Shown here piece after piece: positions 16,641 through 24,640 of a stretch of 64,000 nt of DNA. Each line of letters starts with the position of its first letter. Position 1 is the first letter of the stretch. The stretch comes from Mesorhizobium sp. CAU 1732 (GTDB lineage Bacteria; Pseudomonadota; Alphaproteobacteria; Rhizobiales; Rhizobiaceae), in the NCBI RefSeq assembly GCF_039888675.1, contig NZ_JBDQQR010000001.1:930001-994000 (forward strand). The letters run 5' to 3'. The position numbers and the translations under genes are program-made. A model generated the notes under the pieces. It was not told where the DNA came from and searched no databases. It was given only the letters and a program-made list of their open reading frames with translations.

Positions 16641-17369
16641 ATGAACCCGACCATTCTTCCATGCGGCGATAGTGCGCTGGTCCTGCAAATCGGCGAGACG
16701 ATCGACGCCGATGCCAACGCACGCATCATTGCCCTCAACGCTGAACTGGAAGCGCGCGCGATCCCGGGCGTCGAGGAGATCGTGCCGACATACCGTTCGC
16801 TGCTGGTTCGTTACGATCCTGAAATCGTTCGTGGCGCTGACCTTGAAGTATTGCTGCTCGATGCCTTCGCGCATCAAGCGGATACCAGGGATGCGGGGCG
16901 GCTATGGACAGTGCCGTGTCTCTATGGTGGTGAGGTCGGTCAGGACCTCGATGAACTCGCGGCCATGAAGAAGCTGACGACGCAAGAGGTGATCGCCCTG
17001 CATAGCGGGGCCGAATACCGCATCTACATGATCGGCTTTGCGCCAGGCTTCGCCTATCTCGGCGGCCTGCCCGACATTCTTCACACGCCGCGCCTGCTCA
17101 AGCCCCGTCAGAATATTCCCGCCGGTGCGATTGGAATCGGCGGCCAGCAAGGCAACATCAATTCGGTGGGCGGTCCCTCGGGATGGCGCTTCCTTGGCTG
17201 GACGCCGCTGCGGACCTTCGATCCTGCGCGCGCTGAGCCGTTCCTCTTCCGCGCAGGTGATCGGGTTCGATTCCGCGCCATCGGCGCAGACGAAGCCCAG
17301 GAGCTCGCCGCACGCTCGTCGGCAGGAGAGACCATCATCCAACCCGAACCTTCGGGAGAGCGGGCATGA
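16641..17369 (+). CDS. pxpB: 5-oxoprolinase subunit PxpB (KipI family)
   Basis: A 242-residue KipI/PxpB protein. Motifs in order: ILPCGDSALVLQIGE at the start, YRIYMIGFAPGFAYLGGLP in the middle, then TPRLLKPRQNIPAGAIGIGG and GGPSGWRFLGWTPLRTFD. With PxpA and PxpC it carries out ATP-dependent cleavage of 5-oxoproline to glutamate. ATG 16641 was chosen because the family begins just before the LPCGD motif and the earlier in-frame ATG (16599) lies in a hairpin loop; neither has a clear Shine-Dalgarno. The stop overlaps the pxpC start (ATGA), so the two are translationally coupled. Confidence 0.9.
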   Translation: MNPTILPCGDSALVLQIGETIDADANARIIALNAELEARAIPGVEEIVPTYRSLLVRYDPEIVRGADLEVLLLDAFAHQADTRDAGRLWTVPCLYGGEVGQDLDELAAMKKLTTQEVIALHSGAEYRIYMIGFAPGFAYLGGLPDILHTPRLLKPRQNIPAGAIGIGGQQGNINSVGGPSGWRFLGWTPLRTFDPARAEPFLFRAGDRVRFRAIGADEAQELAARSSAGETIIQPEPSGERA

Positions 17370-18424
17370 GCGTCGAGATCGTTTCCGCCGGCCCGATGCT
17401 GAGCGTGCAGGATAAAGGACGCACAGGCTTGCGCCATCTCGGCGTCTCGACAGCAGGTCCCATCGACGCCGCACGCATGGCACTTGCCAATGCGCTTTGC
17501 GGAAATCCGGTGGGCGCAGCGGCATTGGAATTCGCCGGTCCCGCCGGAGGCTTCCGGGCGAAGCGGCCTGTGAGATTTTCCGTCACCTCCGGCGGCTGTG
17601 ATATCCGCATCGACGGCCGGTTGGTGGCCGCAAATGAAAGTCATCGCTTGCGCCCCGGCGAAACCCTGGCCATCGGCGTGCCGCAGGGAGCCGTTTGGGG
17701 CTACATCGCTTTTTCGGGCGGCATAGCCATCCCTGAGACACTGGGGTCGCGTTCGACGCATCTGCGCAGCGGCCTTGGCGGTGTGGACGGGCGCGCGCTG
17801 CGTGCCGGCGACATTCTTCCGCTCGGTGAAGACGATGAAGACGCGCCCTGCCTGCGGCCCGAAAGTCCGTTGCGCGCCGTCGTGCGGCGCGACGGTCCGG
17901 TCCGGGTCGTCCTGGGTCCACAGAACGATTATTTCGCGCCGGAGATTGTGGAGCGTCTGACCGAAGAAGAATTCACGATCACACCACAGCGCGACCGCAT
18001 GGCGATGGTTCTCGGCGGGGTCCAACTTCCTTCCCAACGCGGCCATGACATCGTCTCCGATGGAACGGTTCCCGGCTCAATTCAGGTTCCGGGGTCTGGC
18101 CTTCCGCTTGTGCTGCTGGCTGAAAGCCAAACAACGGGCGGCTATCCCAAGATCGCGACGATCATCTCGGCAGACCTTGCGCGGCTGGCACAAATGCCCG
18201 TGGGTGCGAAGGTGCGGTTCTCGATCGTCACACGGGATGAAGGCGAAGAAATCCTGTTGGCAGATCGCCGCAATATGCGGGCTCTACTTGCCGGTCTGGT
18301 TGCAAAACCGGAAGGTCTTCTTCGCTCGGAGTACCTGCTTTCCTGCGATCTCGTCGGCGGTATCTTTGCGCCGGAAGAGATCGTACAGGTCGCTTCGTCG
18401 CAGGACGGAGGGACCTTAAGGTGA
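17366..18424 (+). CDS. pxpC: 5-oxoprolinase subunit PxpC (biotin-dependent carboxyltransferase-like family)
   Basis: A 352-residue PxpC/KipA-type protein. The N-terminal signature MLSVQDKGRTGLRHLGVST followed by AGPIDAARMALANAL is diagnostic, and the later AESQTTGGYPKIATIISADL is also conserved. It completes the PxpABC 5-oxoprolinase set together with pxpB (4-base overlap upstream) and divergent pxpA. Members are often named urea amidolyase or allophanate hydrolase subunit 2, but the presence of PxpA and PxpB makes 5-oxoprolinase the better name. The last 4 bases overlap the GTG of the GntR gene. Confidence 0.9.
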   Translation: MSVEIVSAGPMLSVQDKGRTGLRHLGVSTAGPIDAARMALANALCGNPVGAAALEFAGPAGGFRAKRPVRFSVTSGGCDIRIDGRLVAANESHRLRPGETLAIGVPQGAVWGYIAFSGGIAIPETLGSRSTHLRSGLGGVDGRALRAGDILPLGEDDEDAPCLRPESPLRAVVRRDGPVRVVLGPQNDYFAPEIVERLTEEEFTITPQRDRMAMVLGGVQLPSQRGHDIVSDGTVPGSIQVPGSGLPLVLLAESQTTGGYPKIATIISADLARLAQMPVGAKVRFSIVTRDEGEEILLADRRNMRALLAGLVAKPEGLLRSEYLLSCDLVGGIFAPEEIVQVASSQDGGTLR

Positions 18425-19086
18425 GCGGCTCACAAAATCTCGCGCGCGAGGCACATAAACGCATTATCGGCATGATCTTTGAAGGTGTGCTCAAGTCCGG
18501 CGACGCGCTTCAGGAAGCAGCACTTGGCGAAGCCCTGGGTATGTCGCGCACCCCCGTTCGCGAGGCGATCAAGCGCATTGAAAGCGAAGGCCTCGCCGTC
18601 TCTGAAGGCCGTTTCATCCGCGTGCGCCGGTTGCCGCTCTCGGAGGTCGAGGAAATCTTCTTCCTCCGGCTCGAGCTCGAACCCTTTGCTGCGCGCTCCG
18701 CCGTCCGCCTTCCGCCCGCGCAGATCGACGCAATGGAAGCCCGTGTCAGGGCGCTGATGACGATCGATCCGGGCGTCGACGACATGCAGTGGCAGACCGA
18801 CAAAGACTTTCACAACATGCTGGCGCAGGAAACGGGAAACCGCACGCTCATCGACACAATCGAGGCGTTGCATCGCCGGACATGCGTGTTCGACCACTCG
18901 CAGGTCCCCGATCGTTTCCTCAGGGGTGCCAACGAACATCTCGTTATCCTCGACGCAATCCGGACCGGAGATGCGCACGCGGTTGAACAGGCGCTGATCG
19001 TTCATCTGGAGAATGCGCGCGACGCCGTTCTCGAGCGTATGCGTGAACTTCCTGATCTCGGCGAGCAGGAGCTGGGTCGCCAATGA
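18421..19086 (+). CDS. GntR-family transcriptional regulator (FCD subfamily), first copy
   Basis: A 221-residue FadR/FCD-type regulator. The winged helix-turn-helix spans about residues 8-75 with EAALGEALGMSRTPVREAIK and RIESEGLAVSEG as recognition and wing segments. The helical FCD ligand domain follows, with metal- or ligand-binding residues in DKDFHNMLAQ and ANEHLVILDAI. The start is GTG at 18421, overlapping the pxpC stop (GTGA). Being inside the operon it probably controls, it is a likely regulator of the TRAP-5-oxoprolinase genes; the GGTATACC palindrome before dctP is a candidate operator. Confidence 0.9.
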   Translation: MSGSQNLAREAHKRIIGMIFEGVLKSGDALQEAALGEALGMSRTPVREAIKRIESEGLAVSEGRFIRVRRLPLSEVEEIFFLRLELEPFAARSAVRLPPAQIDAMEARVRALMTIDPGVDDMQWQTDKDFHNMLAQETGNRTLIDTIEALHRRTCVFDHSQVPDRFLRGANEHLVILDAIRTGDAHAVEQALIVHLENARDAVLERMRELPDLGEQELGRQ

Positions 19087-20036
19087 AGTGCCTTGTGATT
19101 CAACCGATCCACGAGACAGGCATTGCGCTGCTCAGGAACAGCGGAATAGAGCCGGTGCTGTGTCCTGCCCGCGACATGGCGACTGTTGCCCGCCACATAC
19201 GGGATTGCGACGCGGTGATCACACGTGACGCGGGGTTGAACGCGGAAGCCTTCGCGGCCGGCGACCGGTTGCGCGTCGTCGTGGTTCACGGAACCGGCCA
19301 CGACCCGGTGGACAAGACAGCCGCAGCACTGGCGGGCGTTGTCATTGCCAATACGCCAGGAACCAACTCGCGTTCGGTTGCCGAGCTGGCGTTGGGCCTC
19401 TCCATTTCGGTCGCTCGCCGGATCGCCGCCGCGGACCGGGTAGTGCGATCCGGTCGAACGGGATTTCGCGAATCCGCCAGCTTCACGGAGCTATCCGGCA
19501 AGACCGCTTTCATTGTCGGATGGGGCGCGATCGGCGGACAGTTCGGCGACATGCTCCACACGGCGCTGGGGATGCGCGTGCTGGTCTACTCGCCGCGCGC
19601 GCCGCATACCGGGAGCCATACGCGTGTCGCCACATTGGCAGAGGGATTGGCGCAGGCCGATCTGGTGTCGCTCCACACGCCGTTGCGAGACGAGACACGC
19701 AATCTCATGGATGCCTCGGCCTTTGCGACGCTCAAACGCGGCGCGATCCTGATCAATGTTGCGCGGGCAGGTCTCGTCGATGAGGGCGCGCTGCTCGCAT
19801 CCATCAAAGACGGTCGCCTGGCCGGTGCCGGGCTCGATGTCTACTCGCATGAAGCGCCGTCCGGGCCGCTCGCTGCCTTCGACAACGTCGTTTTCACGCC
19901 TCACCTTGGAGGAACCACCGAAGATGCGTTGCGCCGCACGGCCGAGGCTGCGGCCGCGCATGTCGTGACTGCCCTGTCGGGGCGCATGCCTGAAACGACC
20001 TTGAATCCCGAAGCCTGGAGGGGGGCTTCCGTATGA
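19083..20036 (+). CDS. D-isomer-specific 2-hydroxyacid dehydrogenase (PGDH-like)
   Basis: A 317-residue NAD-dependent dehydrogenase of the phosphoglycerate/lactate dehydrogenase family. The Rossmann motif is IVGWGAIGGQFG (about residues 141-152). Catalytic residues are visible: Arg in NVARAGLVDEG, Glu in DVYSHEAPSG and His in FTPHLGGTTED. It overlaps both neighbours by 4 bases, so it is tightly coupled to the GntR and the M20 hydrolase genes. It is the second 2-hydroxyacid dehydrogenase of the island (the other is at 4423-5370). It would reduce a 2-oxo acid or oxidise a D-2-hydroxy acid; the substrate is unknown. Confidence 0.9.
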   Translation: MKCLVIQPIHETGIALLRNSGIEPVLCPARDMATVARHIRDCDAVITRDAGLNAEAFAAGDRLRVVVVHGTGHDPVDKTAAALAGVVIANTPGTNSRSVAELALGLSISVARRIAAADRVVRSGRTGFRESASFTELSGKTAFIVGWGAIGGQFGDMLHTALGMRVLVYSPRAPHTGSHTRVATLAEGLAQADLVSLHTPLRDETRNLMDASAFATLKRGAILINVARAGLVDEGALLASIKDGRLAGAGLDVYSHEAPSGPLAAFDNVVFTPHLGGTTEDALRRTAEAAAAHVVTALSGRMPETTLNPEAWRGASV

Positions 20037-21322
20037 CCATCACCTTGAAAAAGACCGTTGCCGAAGAACGAGCCTCTCGCGCGATACAAGAGACGATCAC
20101 GCGTTTTCTGAAGCGGGTAAATGCCATTTCCGCCGGCGGTCCGGGATGGACGCGCCCGTCCTACAGCGACCTTGAAAGTCAGGCGCATGCTGTTGCGGAG
20201 GACGAGGCACGCATGCTTGGCCTCGACATCAGCCGCGACGCGGCCGGCAATCTTTTTGCCCGCATGGCGGGCCTCGATCCATCACAACCGCCACTCTATA
20301 CCGGCTCGCATCTCGATACCGTCAGCGAGGGCGGAGCCTATGATGGGCAGGCGGGTGTTGCAGGAGCGCTTGCGCTGGTAGCGGCGTTGCGCGCCAACGA
20401 GACGGTGCCGCCAATGGACATCGTCGTCACCGTCACGCGCGCTGAAGAAAGCGTTTGGTTTCCCGTCTCCTATATCGGGTCGCGCGCCGCACTTGGCCGC
20501 CTCACGCCTGCGGAACTGGAAGCAAAACGCGTCGATACCGGGCGCAGCCTTGGCGACCACATGCGCGACCAGGGTTTTGACCCGGACGCCCTGATGCAGG
20601 CTACTCCTCCCGCGCCTGCGCGGTTTCTGGAGTTCCACATCGAGCAGGGGCCGACGCTGCACGACACGGGCGAGGCTTATGCCATCGTCACCGCCATCAG
20701 GGGTGGCCTGCGGTATCGTACGGCCGGGGTCAGCGGCACCTGGGCTCATTCCGGCGCAACGCCCCGTGATCGCCGGGCCGATGCGGTGGTGGCCATGTCC
20801 GATCTGGTCATGGCCATGGACCGGATATGGGCTGAGATGCTTGCCGCAGGGTTGGACCTGACTGTCACCTTCGGCAAGGTCGATGCCGCCGGCCCGACGC
20901 ATGCCATGGCCAAGGTTGCGGGCGAACTGGGTTTCTGCCTCGACATGCGCTCGGCAAACGTCGAGACGCTGGAGGCTGCCGACCGCAGGTTTCGTCAGGA
21001 AATCGAACGGATCGAACGGGAGCGCCCGGGTATCCGGTTCGACCTCGGAGACCAAAGCCGGAGCCAGCCCGCCGTGCTTTCGCAGACGATGGCTGACTGG
21101 GTCGAGCGCGGAGCCAGGCATATCGGGGACCGTCCCGGCACGATATTGTCCGGCGGCGGCCACGATGCGGCGGCGTTCGCCTCCGCAGGCTGGGAAAGCC
21201 TGATGGTCTTCATCCGAAACTGGGATGGCAGCCACTGTCCCGAAGAAGGTATGGACATCGCCGATCTCGCCCGTGCCGTTGAGGCCGTTCACGCAGCGAT
21301 ATCGAAGGCGCCGCCGTTATGA
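20033..21322 (+). CDS. M20-family Zn-dependent N-carbamoyl-amino-acid hydrolase / allantoate amidohydrolase-like
   Basis: A 429-residue hydantoinase/carbamoylase-family (AmaB/HyuC/AllC-like) enzyme. Metal and catalytic motifs are intact: GSHLDTVSEGGAYDGQAGV (His93, Asp104), RAEESVWFPVSYIGS (Glu138/Glu139), FLEFHIEQGP, GGGHDAAAFA and NWDGSHCPEEGMD with the last zinc ligand. The dimerisation domain with the substrate Asn/Arg lies between. It hydrolyses an N-carbamoyl or similar amide of an L-amino acid. Four-base overlaps link it to the dehydrogenase and to the second GntR gene. In this setting it may open an N-acyl, ureido or lactam-derived amino acid that also feeds the 5-oxoprolinase and aminotransferases; the precise substrate is open. 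Confidence 0.88.
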   Translation: MTITLKKTVAEERASRAIQETITRFLKRVNAISAGGPGWTRPSYSDLESQAHAVAEDEARMLGLDISRDAAGNLFARMAGLDPSQPPLYTGSHLDTVSEGGAYDGQAGVAGALALVAALRANETVPPMDIVVTVTRAEESVWFPVSYIGSRAALGRLTPAELEAKRVDTGRSLGDHMRDQGFDPDALMQATPPAPARFLEFHIEQGPTLHDTGEAYAIVTAIRGGLRYRTAGVSGTWAHSGATPRDRRADAVVAMSDLVMAMDRIWAEMLAAGLDLTVTFGKVDAAGPTHAMAKVAGELGFCLDMRSANVETLEAADRRFRQEIERIERERPGIRFDLGDQSRSQPAVLSQTMADWVERGARHIGDRPGTILSGGGHDAAAFASAGWESLMVFIRNWDGSHCPEEGMDIADLARAVEAVHAAISKAPPL

Positions 21323-21945
21323 CGTCCGAAACGCTGTCCCAAAGCGCCTATCGCAAGATCAAAAACGACATACTTGCAGGCCACATCGCGCCCAATACGG
21401 TGCTATCGGAACGCGATCTTGCCGAGAACCTGGGCATCTCGCGCACGCCTTTGCGCTCGGCACTGTCGCGGTTGCAGCGGGAAACGGTCATCGACAGGCT
21501 GGCCAACGGCGCGCTGCTCGTGCGCTCGGTGACAGCCGAACAGCTTTTGGAGATCGTGCAATTGCGCCAACTCCTGGAGCGCTCGGCAGCGGCGCGCGCA
21601 GCGCGGTTCGGCATGACGCCCGAACTTGCCGATTCCCGCGAGGCGATGATGCGATATCTGGGAGACAGCAAAGCCACGTTTGAGGATTTCTGGCGTGACG
21701 ACGAGTATTTCCACCGAGCGGTCGCCATGGCTGCGCGGCTGACCCTGCTGCCGGAGCTTTTGGCCGAACAGCGGGCAATCGTCCGCCGCAGCACCATTAT
21801 CCAGACCCATGACAATTTCGCCGAGCAGGCGGGCGAGCATCTGACCGTCATCGACGCGATAGAACGAGGCGATGTCGAGCGCGCGCGCGCGGCCATGGCA
21901 CTACATTTCGACAATATGCGAACGCGGACGATCGGTTCGCTTTAA
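21319..21945 (+). CDS. GntR-family transcriptional regulator (FCD subfamily), second copy
   Basis: A 208-residue FCD-type regulator: winged helix-turn-helix with LSERDLAENLGISRTPLRSA (about residues 28-47) followed by SRLQRETVIDRLANGALLV, then a helical ligand domain with WRDDEYFHRAVAM and AGEHLTVIDAIERGD. It overlaps the M20 gene by 4 bases. It is the second FCD regulator within one operon, so the pathway may respond to two different metabolites or the two may have different targets. Sequence similarity with the first copy is only at family level. Confidence 0.9.
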   Translation: MTSETLSQSAYRKIKNDILAGHIAPNTVLSERDLAENLGISRTPLRSALSRLQRETVIDRLANGALLVRSVTAEQLLEIVQLRQLLERSAAARAARFGMTPELADSREAMMRYLGDSKATFEDFWRDDEYFHRAVAMAARLTLLPELLAEQRAIVRRSTIIQTHDNFAEQAGEHLTVIDAIERGDVERARAAMALHFDNMRTRTIGSL

Positions 21946-21963
21946 AGCCGCTGAAAGACAGAC

Positions 21964-23151
21964 ATGCATACCACTACCTCTCTTCTCGCGGAGGCAACCG
22001 CGTTGCGCGGGATGGACGCAGTTTTCCCCGCTGCCGAGTTTGATGCTCGTATCCGGAAGATTCAGCAGGCAACGGTGCGGCTGGGAACCGACGCACTTCT
22101 CCTGACCGGGCCGGAGAACATATTCTGGGCGACGGGCCGCCAGACCGCTGGATATTTCGCGTTTCAGGCGCTGATCGTCCCGGTTTCCGGAGAGCCGGTT
22201 CTGCTGGTTCGCCAACTGGAAGCGACAGGCGCGCAGGCATCGACATGGGTGGAGGATATCCGGGTCTGGCAGGATGGCGAGGACCCTGCCTTAGCACTTG
22301 CAAACGTTGTCGCGGACCTCGGCCTAAAGAGCATTTCAATCGAGAGGAACGGCTGGTTTGTCAGCCTCTCGCTCGGCGAACGGATCGCAGATGCGTTGAA
22401 GGATGTCCGGCTCCACGACGGGTCCGGGCTCGTGGAAGAGTTGCGTGTGGTCAAGTCACAGTCGGAGCTGGCAGCCATTCGTCACGCGGCACGCTATGCG
22501 CAGGCGGGGATGGTTGCGGCGCTGGAGACATGCCGGGCGGGCGTCAGCGAAAACGAGCTGGCGTCGGCGATGATGGCCGCCGCGATCGCGCAAGGGTCGG
22601 AAGCGATGGCGATGGAGCCGTTGATTTCATCCGGCCCACGCTCGGGCGTCCCGCACGCGACATGGCGAAGGCGGCGGCTTGAAGGCGGCGACGCGGTGTT
22701 CCTCGAATTGGCCGCCAGCCATGATCGCTACCACGCGGCACTGATGCGCGCTGCGTGGATCGGCAATCCTCCTGCCGAGGCGCGGCACATGATGGACACG
22801 GCGTTGCGCGCGCTGGACGCTGCCCTCGCGGTGATGCGTCCCGGCGTTCCATGCTCCCACCCGCATGATGCTGCGCAGGCGGTCATCGACGCTGCTGGTT
22901 ACACGGCGGCATTCCGCAAGCGTATCGGCTATTCGATGGGCGCCGCCTTCGCGCCGGACTGGGGCGAGGGCGGAATCTTGTCCCTGTTTTCCGGCGTCGA
23001 CCGGGTTCTGGAGCAAGGCATGGTGTTTCATCTGCCGGCAACGCTGCGCAGCTATGGGAACTACACCGTCGGCGCGTCGGAAACGGTCATCGTGACCGGA
23101 AACGGTGTCGAGATACTGTCGGAACTGCCGCGGGATTTATCAATCCGCTAA
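21964..23151 (+). CDS. M24 peptidase-fold protein (creatinase / ectoine-hydrolase-like, metal ligands not canonical)
   Basis: A 395-residue pita-bread-fold protein with an N-terminal creatinase domain (to about residue 160) and a C-terminal M24 domain. Metal-dependent aminopeptidases use five D/D/H/E/E ligands; here the first segment reads DAVFLELAASHDRYHAALMR and the later one IGYSMGAAFAPDWGEGG, so several ligands are absent. This resembles creatinase and ectoine hydrolase (DoeA), which are metal-free amidine or amide hydrolases. It begins 18 bases after the second GntR gene and is the last gene of the operon, convergent with the siderophore operon. A role in hydrolysing a small cyclic or acylated amino acid is inferred. 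Confidence 0.85.
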   Translation: MHTTTSLLAEATALRGMDAVFPAAEFDARIRKIQQATVRLGTDALLLTGPENIFWATGRQTAGYFAFQALIVPVSGEPVLLVRQLEATGAQASTWVEDIRVWQDGEDPALALANVVADLGLKSISIERNGWFVSLSLGERIADALKDVRLHDGSGLVEELRVVKSQSELAAIRHAARYAQAGMVAALETCRAGVSENELASAMMAAAIAQGSEAMAMEPLISSGPRSGVPHATWRRRRLEGGDAVFLELAASHDRYHAALMRAAWIGNPPAEARHMMDTALRALDAALAVMRPGVPCSHPHDAAQAVIDAAGYTAAFRKRIGYSMGAAFAPDWGEGGILSLFSGVDRVLEQGMVFHLPATLRSYGNYTVGASETVIVTGNGVEILSELPRDLSIR

Positions 23152-23299
23152 CGGGTCCGGCTCTGAAGTTGCATTGCCGCAGCCGGCCCGCGGAAATCAG
23201 TTCACGAACTCCAGGATGGCGCAAAGCTGGCTTCGCTTGTGGGCCTGAACCGGCCTCGTCCCCCACCGCGCGATGTCTTCGAGCGAGCGGAAAGGCTCA

Positions 23300-24640
23300 T
23301 CACGCAGCTTCCCCGACGGTTTTCGCCGGCCAGGCTTCAAGCCGTTGCGCCGCGCACCAGTGCTCATAGACCCGTGCAAGCTGCGACTTCAGGCTCCTCT
23401 CCATGGTGTCGAGGCTGTCGAGCTTTGCCAGAACGGGTGCGGCCAAGGCAGTGTCACCCGTCTGGCTGAGTTTCATGACCGCGTAGTGCAGCGTCTTGAA
23501 GTTCTGGATCAGCGCCTCGATGTCATCGCAGATGACGTCGAATTCCGCATTGGAGAGCTGAAGCGATCGCCAGAAAAACGCGAAGCCATGTTCCAGTGCG
23601 TATTTGCGGATCGAGAGGACGGGCAGTTCGCGCAGCGCGACAGCCAGGTCTGTGAGCGCGATGCCGTTTCGCGCGCTTAGATGGGCCTGAACGATCTCCC
23701 GGGTCGCGCCAGTGAGCAGGTTCCCGTCGGGTTTGAAGCAGGCGAGGAAATAGTCGCGCAGGTCGGCCGGTGCCGGCTGGCCAATCTCGGCGGCGTCAAA
23801 GATAAAACCGCCGCCGACCGTCGGCTGCATGATCGCGTTGATGACCTTCGCCTTCTCGATTTCGCCCTCCCACCGGAAATCGGGATCGAGCACCATCCAT
23901 CGGGTGTCGTCGGCGGTCTCTTCCAGCATCAGATAGTGCGGGAACGGGTTCTGATTGAACTTGTTCTCGCGCTCCGGCAGGTGGAAGAGGTCGAGCATAA
24001 CCATCAGATATTCCGTCGACGTCTTGCGCGCCATCAGGTCGAGCATCGTGGCGAGGTTGTCTTCCCTGCTTGCGTCCGGCCGATACCACTGCCGCACCTT
24101 CGCGCCGTAGAGCCGCTCGAACCATGTTCGGAAGAAATCATGGTTGACCTCGGGTGCGTGATAAGCGAGCCGCCAGCGCTCATCGATCGCGAACCCTGCA
24201 TCCCAGACGCCGAAGAAGAACGGCCGATGGTCGAGTTGGAGCTGCTTTACCGCGTGGCAGACGCTGCTGACGAAACAGTGAACCTTGATGTCCACATATT
24301 CCTCACCGTGGACGCCGATGCGTCCGGCCGCCTCGTTCTCGGCGCGAGCAAAGGTGAGGGCCGGTGTCTCGGTCTCCTTCTCGTCCGGCTCCAGCGTGCC
24401 TGAAAACAGCGCCGCGAGATCTTCAACCGTTTCGAGGTCCTGCCGGCTGATGACTTCTTCCGGCAGGCTGACGCCATGATCGAGTTCGAGCGCGAGCATG
24501 ATCTCCAGGATCAGCACGGAATCCAGGCAGAGGTCTTCGTTGAGACGCGCCTGGGGCGAAAAGCCTTCACGGTGCTTCGGGTCGAACTTGTCACGCAGGA
24601 CCGTCTCGATTGCGTCGATCAGCTGTTCACGCGTCATCAT
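23300..24640 (-). CDS. asbE: Petrobactin biosynthesis AsbD-AsbE fusion (aryl carrier protein plus condensing protein)
   Basis: A 446-residue protein joining two steps that are separate genes in Bacillus. Residues 1-80 are an acyl/aryl carrier protein like AsbD: LNEDLCLDSVLILEIML carries the phosphopantetheine serine (Ser41). The remaining roughly 350 residues match AsbE in size and context (about 327 residues in Bacillus); AsbE condenses the carrier-bound 3,4-dihydroxybenzoyl group with spermidine or its citryl derivative. Distinct AsbE-part segments include QLDHRPFFFGVWDAGF and TRWMVLDPDFRWEGE. Two adjacent ATGs (24640 and 24637) follow GGAGG; the second has the better spacing and overlaps the asbC stop. 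It is the last gene of the asb operon. The AsbE call rests on memory of the family, not on a search. Confidence 0.82.
   Translation of the reverse strand: MMTREQLIDAIETVLRDKFDPKHREGFSPQARLNEDLCLDSVLILEIMLALELDHGVSLPEEVISRQDLETVEDLAALFSGTLEPDEKETETPALTFARAENEAAGRIGVHGEEYVDIKVHCFVSSVCHAVKQLQLDHRPFFFGVWDAGFAIDERWRLAYHAPEVNHDFFRTWFERLYGAKVRQWYRPDASREDNLATMLDLMARKTSTEYLMVMLDLFHLPERENKFNQNPFPHYLMLEETADDTRWMVLDPDFRWEGEIEKAKVINAIMQPTVGGGFIFDAAEIGQPAPADLRDYFLACFKPDGNLLTGATREIVQAHLSARNGIALTDLAVALRELPVLSIRKYALEHGFAFFWRSLQLSNAEFDVICDDIEALIQNFKTLHYAVMKLSQTGDTALAAPVLAKLDSLDTMERSLKSQLARVYEHWCAAQRLEAWPAKTVGEAA

Noticed and set aside
17366..18424. Urea amidolyase or allophanate hydrolase subunit
   Set aside because: PxpA, PxpB and PxpC occur together here, which defines the 5-oxoprolinase set; no urea carboxylase is present.
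23197..23379. A 60-codon minus-strand frame between the M24 gene and the asb operon
   Set aside because: It overlaps the end of asbE in another frame and has no family pattern or ribosome-binding site.
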